Of a stretch of 64,000 nt of DNA, positions 56,591 through 64,000 are shown one piece after another. The notes under the pieces were generated by a model, which worked only from the letters and a program-made list of their open reading frames with translations, made no database searches and was not told the origin of the DNA. Location of the stretch: NCBI RefSeq assembly GCF_035083965.1, contig NC_089725.1, forward strand, positions 32,181,524-32,245,523, read 5' to 3'. The DNA is from Branchiostoma lanceolatum. Lineage: Eukaryota; Chordata; Leptocardii; Amphioxiformes; Branchiostomatidae. A program made the translations under genes and the position numbers. Position 1 is the stretch's first letter; every line of letters starts with the position of its first letter.

Positions 56591-59500
56591 CTACTTCTGG
56601 ACCGGCATGGCGACGGCGGCCCGGGTGTGCGACACATCCGACTCCTTCCACAGCGACGTGACCGTCTTTATCTGCGTGTAGAACTGGATCCCCTGCAGGA
56701 ACAGCAACACAAGTGTCTAATTAGCAACAACACAAGTGTCTAGTTAGAATATCCACTCGACTAGAGAGGGGTGTGATCACCAGTAGTGGACTGAAACTCT
56801 TTTGGACATGATTGTGGGGAAGAGGGCCACCGTGGATGCCACGGACGTGGTTAGCAAGTGAATTTTTCTTGAGCCAGCGGTCACTACGGAGGCTGGTACT
56901 CAGGCTAGATGCCAGAGCCATTACTCTTCTAACAATGTATCACCTGAAGAAGTCTCAATAAGCCTTATTTCTACTAAAGATGGAACGACAGCTGATCAAA
57001 TAAACAATGAGTAATTATGGACAAGACTTACTTTTTGTAAAATTTGAAGGAATTGCGAATTTGAAGGAATTGCGACAAGAATGATTTCAAAAGCTGAATC
57101 CTGACTGTTCTACATTCCAGGCAATACAGGGAGGTTGCCATGTATAGGAGGTTGCTATGGCTACAAGGTTACTGTGGTTACAAGGTTGCTATGAGTACGA
57201 GGTTGCCATGGCTACGTACCGCCTTGCCATAGAAGTTGGTGTCCCCCCTGAAGGATCCGCGGGATCCTGTGAAGGAGAACATGGGGAGGGGCACTGGGAT
57301 GGGCACGTTCACTCCAACCTGGGGGGGGGGGGGGGAATGGATAGGACCTTTATTATACAACAGCCATACTTAACAGTCCGAGTTTATATTGATACAGTAT
57401 GTGATCAGGAGTAGTGCTCAGTTCAATAGACAAATCTCATATTCAACAGATGTACTAGGCATGGGAATGGGGGGTTATACTAGCATTATGGTTATGGTTA
57501 CTGTAAAATGGTAACAGCAACATCATAATATTATGTTTTCACTTTCAGCAATACACCGAGCAGGACAGCACGTTGTTTGACAGAATCATACATATGCTTC
57601 AATACTGTACTGATAGAAACATTGATGAACGGTTTCTGTTGACAACTCGACAGAATGCTTATTAAAACAAAACAGAAAAACACTTGGCGAGAGAATCTCA
57701 AATAAAGGATGGTGCTGATCAGCAGATGTCAATGCCACATTATTATTAGAACTTGCAATAAACTTTCATTATTTTCTTTTTTCCAGAGCTAAATATTTGG
57801 TTTTATGGTATGGTTTACATGTCTAAGACATAAAAAGTATATACTTAGTGTAGATCTATGTCGGCACAGTGCCTGTAGATCGGTATTTGGACCATATACA
57901 CAGTGCCGCATCGGTACGCAACACTACTGTTAATCAAACAAACTCACCTGTCCGACGTCCACAGCCTGAGTGAACTTGCGCGCCGTGGCGCCGTTGGTCG
58001 TGAAGATGGCGGTGCCGTTGCCGTAGGGGTTAGAGTTGATGACCTCCAGGGCGTCGTCAAGGGTGTCGACCTCCATGGAGACCAGCACAGGGCCGAAAAT
58101 CTCCTCCTCGTAACATTTCATGTTCGGCTGGAAAAATTAATGACAGTCAAATTCGAAACTGTATCAGTAAAGTCTGCTCATTACACTCTACTCAGTACTG
58201 ACTCTTTGGTGTTCTAATCTCCTCGTAACACTTCATCTTTGGCTGGTGTTGGGAAAAGGAGACATGAAAAATTAATGACAGTCAAATTCGAAACTGTCTT
58301 CTCAACATCAGGAAAGTCCACTCATCACATTTTCTACTGAGTCTTTTGATGTTCTTTGCGAATTCTGACTGTGAAATTCTTATCTCCTCCTAACACTTCA
58401 TGTTTGGCTGGAGGCGGGCAAAGGAGACAAGAAAAATTACTGATAGCCATTTCAACTGGTATTGAAAGACCGTTCCTTAAATTTTCTACTGAGTTTTTGA
58501 AGTTCTTTAGAAACTCTGACAATTCACTTCTGGTATGTGACATTTGGGAGTGGGTCAGAGGTGCTCATGTCATCAGACGCCTGTATCTTCGTGGAGAGGT
58601 TTTGGTTGAATATTTTTTTCCAAAACAGTGCAAATAACCATTTGTTGCAGGAAACAAAATTCTTTGCTTTTCATCTTTTGGTGTGCTTCTTCAGCAAGTC
58701 CAATGGCCTCTAAACATAACATGAAATTTGAAATGCGAGTGGCCTTGCTGCATTGTTCTTCTCAATGCTCATGGGCAGTTATCTTTGTCAAGTCAAGTCA
58801 AAGCCTTTATTTTCCTTTGAATGCTTGTTCAGCCACACGGGCCGTTTTTCAACAAAGTCGAAGTGGAGGGGCACGAGTTACAGATAAAGAGTATAAATTG
58901 TAGACTGTTAAATCACATAGGTTCTATCTTGATTTGCTGTTAAAACTTTTTAATTAAATGATTGTAACTAATAATACATGTACATGAATTTCCCCAGATA
59001 CAGCAATGAGCCCACTCACATCCACTTTGTGCAGGACGGTGGGTCCCACGAAGTTTCCGTTCTCGTAGCCGGGCACCTTGATGTCACGCCCGTCGAGCAG
59101 CAGCTCCGCGCCCTGGTCCACCCCGCTCTGCACCAGGTCACACACGCGCTGCTTCGCTTCGGGGGAGATCAGGGGACCCAGGTCTGCCCCCGGCTGGTCA
59201 CCTACACACCGGGGACACAACGTGGGTCTGTTAGCATGAAACCCTAACCCTAACCCACCCCGCTCTACACAAGGTCACACACACGCTGCTTCGCCTCGGG
59301 GGAGATTAGGGGACCCAGGTCCGCCCCCGGCTGGTCACCTACACACGGGGGACACAACGTGGGTCTGTTAGCATGAAACCTCGCTTGTGTTGGTAGTAGT
59401 ATATAGCAGGGCTGTCTCCAGCTTTAAATGTCCTTTGTCCCACTCACTGTCAGTAGGCCCATGTTGTTAATTTTTGTCGTTATATCTGTCATTTCAAGCT

Positions 59501-62500
59501 TACAAGAATACAATTTCATCAATTTCCTTCAGATTTTTTTTAACAGACAGGAAGAAATTTATTTCCGTCTCAACAAGCAAATTCTGTCCAAGGACGGAGG
59601 GATGGGTAATGGAGACAACCATGGTACAGAGTTAAAACTTTGGTTCTACACAAAAACTTGGCACATTGAATTTTTGACTGTCCTACTGCTGTGAGTCTTC
59701 CTCAGAATTCAAGTGACCAAACAACTGGATCGCTCAGGGCAATGCTAACTTGTTCTACCGCTAGGTTTAAACACTTGGTTGAGTGTAAAAAAAACTATGC
59801 TATCCAGTGATATACCAACCTGAAGAAACTATTATTCCTGAATATCGTACCAGATAATAGAAACCCTTACCAGCGTTGACCTTGAGCTGCTTGGCCCTCT
59901 CGATGAGTTCCGGGATCCACTCCCTCGCCTCACCGACAAACACGGCCGTGGAGAGCGCCATGCAGCGCTGGCCCGCCGCTCCGAACGCTGCGCCGCAAAG
60001 CTGCAGGGGAGGAAACAGCACGGTTAGAACACGGCCGTGGAGAGCGCCATGCAGCGCTGGCCCGCCGCTCCGAACGCTGCGCCGCAAAGCTGCAGGGGAG
60101 GAAACAGCACGGTTAGAACACGGCCGTGGAGAGCGCCATGCAGCGCTGGCCCGCCGCTCCGAACGCTGCGCCGCAAAGCTGCAGGGGAGGAAACAGCACG
60201 GTTAGAACACGGCCGTGGAGAGCGCCATGCAGCGCTGGCCCGCCGCTCCGAACGCTGCGCCGCAAAGCTGCAGGGGAGGAAACAGCACGGTTAGAACACG
60301 GCCGTGGAGAGCGCCATGCAGCGCTGGCCCGCCGCTCCGAACGCTGCGCCGCAAAGCTGCAGGGGAGGAAACAGCACGGTTAGAACACGGCCGTGGAGAG
60401 CGCCATGCAGCGCTGACCTTGAACCAGCTTAGCCTAAGGAACAAGGGGAGCTACACATGCATTCTTTTACTGATCGTAACAGAGAAGACAGACGCTATGT
60501 ACAGTATTTACAGCTCAATGAACGGATGAGATACTCTTGCAATGGTCGCGACAGAGAACACAGATGCTATGTACATTATTTACAGGTTCACTTTACCAAG
60601 AAAATTCCCCTAGCTCTTTTAGACATGTACAATGAACAGTGGACCCCGGCTTAGCCTAAGGATTGCAACCCTTTCCAGTAGTGTGCATGTTGGATGATTG
60701 ACAACAGCTGGGATTCAAACTGACGACCTCTATGAATGCTTTGGACTTATTAACCTTTAGCACACTGAAGAATTGTTAAGCACTCAATTCCCTATTGGTT
60801 ACAGAGTTAGGCAGCAGGTAGAAGGTTAATACTAAGTTCTGTGCGCTCCCTGCTTGAACATGATCAGGCATGGGCTCAGCCTGACGTGTGTCACAGTACA
60901 GGAGCAGGGTTTGTTCTCCCTGGCTAATACAACATCCCCCGCACGGTAGGATAGCAGGGCATGTCGGAAAACCAGGGGTTGGTGTTTGACACCAATTGCA
61001 AGATTCTGTATCGGCCATAGCTACAAACTGGGGTACCTGGGAAATGATATGGGTTGCCCAGATCTTAAATGGTGATTTCCACTAGCAGTCCTTCAAAACC
61101 ACATGTCCTATCATCTTGCGTTATGAATTTTTATATATCATGCATTAAAGACACAACTATGATAAAAACAGCGATATGACAGTATTTTAAACACAAACAA
61201 GCTATGGAAAATCCTAATTTCAGTCTAATTTGTGACAAACTTGAGCTGTTCACAAGGCGATTTTTATATATGATCTAGCTGCCTCAAACAAAACCTGGTT
61301 GCCTAGAGAGGCTGTTTGACCTTTGTGATGACCCCTGCAGCCCACTTGACGTTCCTACCTGGTTTAGTGTGTTCTCCTTGTTAGCATCCGGCATGATCAC
61401 TCCGTGGTTCTTCGCTCCCTGTCACACAAAACATCAACAACATCAACACAATCAAAAGGATTTCTTTTTCCAATTATGGCATGAACATCTTGTTGCCCAA
61501 TACTGCCAATACAAATATGATGCCAGTGGGACACCATAGTACTGTAAGTTGAAGACAGATCATTGACAATGTAATTGCTTACAAAATGTAAGTCAACATG
61601 TATGAGGGAGCTTCAGGTGTCAAACCTCTGCAAATTAAAGAACCAACACACTTATGGTGAAGAGGAGGGGTGACCCGGTGTGCTTGGCTGAAAACATGAG
61701 CTGTAGCAAATCTGCATTGCACTATAATTATAAGTCGGTACTAGCTACTTGAAAATGGATCATGCTTCACCTCAACCGAGGATGACTGCTTAACCTTGTT
61801 TTCAATAAGTTTATTTTTACCTCCTTTAATTTTTATACACTTTACAGGTGTGGCAACTTTATACAAAATTAACTGCAAAAGGAAACATGCAGAAACAGCT
61901 GACAACTCACCATGTTGGACTGAACTCTCTTCCCATTCTTGGATCCCCTTTCGTAGATGTACTGGCCCTACAGGGAGAAAACACACACACGATCTGTCAG
62001 GTTGTTGTATGATGTTGTATAGATATTCTAGTTAATCAAAGGTTGTTTTTCTTCAAGTGGGCAGTAAATGAAAAAAACACAAAAAAACTAGCCAGTTTAA
62101 ATTTGGAAAGTCATTCTCCAAATTTCTGAATTTGGAAAGACTTTTTCAAAAGTTCAGCAGCACAATATTTAAAGTCCTATTATCTCACTTTTTTACATTA
62201 TTATACATGTAAAAAACTACTTCTTAAGATCTTCTGAAGAAGCATGCTTCTTTCCACACCACTGCACCTTTCTTAAGTTCCTCACTTCGAGAGGTATAGA
62301 AGTACTTTTGTTAGACAGTCCACATTTCTAGTACATTTCCGAGCGAGTCATAGTGAAGCCGCATTGCACTATCAGCTACCCAAAAAGTATTACACTTCAA
62401 ATTCGATGAAGGAAAGAAGAACTAACTTTCCAATTTCAATCTGACCAGCTCCATCAAAAGCTCCCAAAGACAGATTTGTCAGAGACTCATCTTTCTAATG

Positions 62501-63671
62501 TCTTTCTTAATCTTAAGTAATCAAAGACAAGAGCAGTACAGTAAGTTAAGACACTCACAGCTTGGTCCGAACCGACGAAGGAGATGGCCTTGATGTCAGG
62601 GTTGTCACAGATGAAGTTCACCGCTTAAAGACAGAGAAACATTCGGTGGTAAGTGCTAAGAATCTTAAGTTTTAATTCAAAGTCAAATGATTACTTTATG
62701 TAAGATGAGTATTCCTCATTTGATTTTGAACATAAGCTAGCACCACCTCAGCCTACAGTGTGTCACAGCAAAGAAGCAGAGCAAGGACAAATAAGAGCAC
62801 CACCTAGCAACTTATAAATACAACTGCAGACAAGGTAAGTATGAATGCCGGTGCTAGTAATAAATAGTATGGGCTACATTGAAACTGATTAAAACTAAGT
62901 GCTGCATGTGTGCTCCTGGGTTGGACAACAGCAGGCATGGGGTTAGCCTGATGTGTGTCACAATACAGGAGCAGGGTTTGTTCTCCCTGGCTAATACAAC
63001 ATCCCCCGCACGGTAGGACACCACCCCTCTGCAACGGTGGACACCTGAACAGGTGGACACTAGAACAGGTGGACACTTGAGCAGGTGGACACTTGAGCAG
63101 GTGGACACCGGAACAGGTGGACACCGGAACAGGTGGACACCTGAACAGGTGGACACCTGAACAGGTGGACACTGGAACAGGTTGATGGCGAGCAGGGCAT
63201 GTCGGAAAACCAGGCTCTATCAGTATGATACTATAAGTTGTAGGCTAACTAACTGACTGTTCAGGTCATACTGATAATGGTAAAAAAAGGTTTCTGAAAT
63301 CTCACACAACACAACACAACACTGCGCAGAATACCTGGCATGGGCCCTGAACTGAGCTGTGGTTCACAAGGTATAAAAACATCCTTTTCATTTACTAAAT
63401 TAATGTACACTCAATGACTAATTAGTCATCCGTTGTGCCATTAACTGACTGATCTGACTTTTTGGTCGGCTGACTGGTTTACTGATTTATTGATTGATTG
63501 ATTGATTGGTGATTGGTTGATACCATCGTGTTGTCCGTGGATGACGTTGACGACCCCGTCAGGAAGCCCCGCCTCTGTCGCCATCTCCACGAGCATCATG
63601 GTGGCGCCGGGGTCGCGCTCCGACGGCTTCATGATGCAGGTGTTCCCGCAAACCGCCGCCATGGGGAACAT
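56591..63671 (-). CDS. ALDH6A1: ALDH6A1, methylmalonate-semialdehyde dehydrogenase (acylating), partial: last nine exons
   Basis: This mitochondrial enzyme converts methylmalonate and malonate semialdehydes to propionyl- and acetyl-CoA in valine and pyrimidine breakdown. Exons in transcript order: 63524-63671, 62559-62623, 61911-61967, 61359-61418, 59871-60000, 59020-59201, 57948-58127, 57220-57318 and 56591-56692. All phases agree and give 340 C-terminal residues of about 535; the N-terminus lies right of the window. Visible hallmarks: [48 protein letters not shown], the catalytic cysteine in [47 protein letters not shown] and [20 protein letters not shown]. It ends at TAG 56,591-56,593. Four of the nine exons are accompanied by extra copies of their 5' ends with acceptors, listed separately. 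Confidence 0.96.
57130..57219. repeat. Short minisatellite at the donor of the penultimate ALDH6A1 exon
   Basis: Five variants of AGGTTGC(T/C)ATGG(C/T)TAC, about 17-18 bp each, abut the donor (gene strand GTACGTAGCCATGGCAACC). The first unit is part of the 5' splice site context. Confidence 0.7.
58196..58412. repeat. Two diverged copies of the 5' end of ALDH6A1 exon 57,948-58,127
   Basis: CTCCTCGTAACACTTCATC with TTTGGCTGG (near 58,220) and CTCCTCCTAACACTTCATG with TTTGGCTGG (near 58,384) repeat the exon start at 58,100-58,130, including the acceptor (gene strand CCAGCC). Following intron phrases AAAAATTAATGACAGTCAAA and TTCGAAACTGT are repeated too. Divergence is higher than in the other arrays, so this is an older event. 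Confidence 0.8.
59256..59380. repeat. Partial copy of ALDH6A1 exon 59,020-59,201 with acceptor
   Basis: A direct duplication with 137-bp offset: 59,119-59,243 recurs at 59,256-59,380. It contains the first ~80 nt of the exon and its acceptor (gene strand GTGTAG then GTGACC). In the copy the exon frame reaches DLV and then TAG, where the true exon has CAG, so it cannot serve as a coding start. Confidence 0.9.
59942..60415. repeat. 89-bp minisatellite copying the catalytic-cysteine exon start of ALDH6A1
   Basis: Units start at 59,942, 60,031, 60,120, 60,209 and 60,298, with a 29-bp partial at 60,387. They are identical by eye. On the gene strand each has TTTCCTCCCCTGCAG as acceptor, then exon codons [20 protein letters not shown]. 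The copy at 59,942 is joined to the rest of the exon; in the others the frame goes on to TTC and TAA. So five splice acceptors precede one usable exon body, four of them leading to a stop. Confidence 0.95.
60781..63010. repeat. Dispersed repeat fragments in ALDH6A1 introns
   Basis: A block at about 60,840-60,990 (GGAGCAGGGTTTGTTCTCCC, TAATACAACATCCCCCGCAC) recurs at about 62,885-63,015. GGTTACAGAGTTAGGCAGCA at 60,795 also occurs at 12,951 and inverted near 7690. A different block at 61,606-61,780 (GGGGTGACCCGGTGTG) matches 45,160-45,330. These are fragments of high-copy families with no coding content that I can see. Confidence 0.65.
63030..63183. repeat. 16-bp minisatellite
   Basis: About nine units of GGTGGACACCTGAACA with small variants (CTAGAACA, TTGAGCA, CCGGAACA). 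It lies inside a dispersed repeat fragment in an ALDH6A1 intron. Confidence 0.9.
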
Positions 63672-64000
63672 CTACAGTAAACAACAACACTAACGACAAT
63701 CAACAACAAGCCACTCCATGGCTTCATTATGTAGGTGTTCCCGCAAACCGCCGCCATGGGGAACATCTACAGTAAACAACAACACTAACGACAATCAACA
63801 ACAACAAGCCACTCCATGGCTTCATTATGTAGGTGTTCCCGCAAACTGCCGCCATGGGGAACATCTGCAGTAAACAACAACACTAACGACAATCAACAAC
63901 AACAAGCCACTCCACGGCTTCATTATGTAGGTGTTCCCGCAAACCGCCGCCATGGGGAACATCTGCAGTAAACAACAACACTAACGACAATCAACAACAA
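63625..64000. repeat. 95-98-bp minisatellite copying the 5' end of an ALDH6A1 exon; continues past the window
   Basis: Units start at 63,625, 63,720, 63,818 and 63,916. On the gene strand each has a pyrimidine-rich tract, an acceptor (CTGTAG in the two left units, CTGCAG in the two right ones) and exon codons [11 protein letters not shown]. The unit at 63,625 belongs to the real exon; the others have TACATAATG where it has TGCATCATG, so they share a later ancestor. Confidence 0.92.

Noticed and set aside
60037-60529. Repeated 85-codon frames starting [18 protein letters not shown] on the plus strand
   Set aside because: Antisense shadows of the 89-bp array derived from the ALDH6A1 catalytic exon.

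Overview
The window reads as nuclear DNA of a cephalochordate, most likely an amphioxus (Branchiostoma). It has vertebrate-like, intron-rich genes with canonical GT/AG junctions, tRNA genes of animal type, many short inverted-repeat transposons and tRNA-derived SINEs, and an unusual abundance of minisatellites that overlap exon-intron boundaries. The genus is inferred from protein similarity and repeat style, not from a database match.

Layout, left to right. At 233-437 (minus) is the first exon of an unrecognised secreted protein whose gene runs off the left edge. Three tRNA-Met(CAT) genes follow (1205-2157), two of them as an inverted duplication. A 61-bp minisatellite lies at 3014-3542. From 4951 to 33,550 (minus) is a complete gene for WDHD1/AND-1 (Ctf4), the replisome hub. 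I could trace 27 coding exons with consistent phases, giving 1132 residues, close to the human length. Its introns hold most of the repeats here, including a DNA transposon that contains a second DNA transposon and a LINE fragment (18,778-22,471). Divergent to it, at 35,118-39,482 (plus), is a FAM111-like trypsin-fold serine protease. A broken enoyl-CoA hydratase (ECHS1) remnant follows on the minus strand (41,081-42,238), then a SOCS4/SOCS5-type gene with SH2 domain and SOCS box (plus, 42,886-50,559). After about 6 kb of gene-poor DNA, the 3' two thirds of ALDH6A1 (methylmalonate-semialdehyde dehydrogenase) lies on the minus strand (56,591-63,671) and continues off the right edge.

How the genes relate. 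WDHD1 and SOCS4 are divergent neighbours in vertebrates, and human ALDH6A1 is on the same chromosome arm, so the window appears to preserve ancient chordate linkage. Here the FAM111-like gene and the ECHS1 remnant separate the pair. The WDHD1 5' exon carries an E2F-type site and a CRE-type site close to the presumed 5' end of the FAM111-like gene, which suggests shared S-phase regulation of two replication-associated proteins.

The most unusual feature is that at least seven exons (three in WDHD1, four in ALDH6A1) are accompanied by extra copies of one of their own ends, including the splice site. This makes rows of decoy acceptors or donors. In the ALDH6A1 catalytic-cysteine exon every decoy runs into a stop codon. 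In the WDHD1 HMG-box exon the repeats keep the reading frame.
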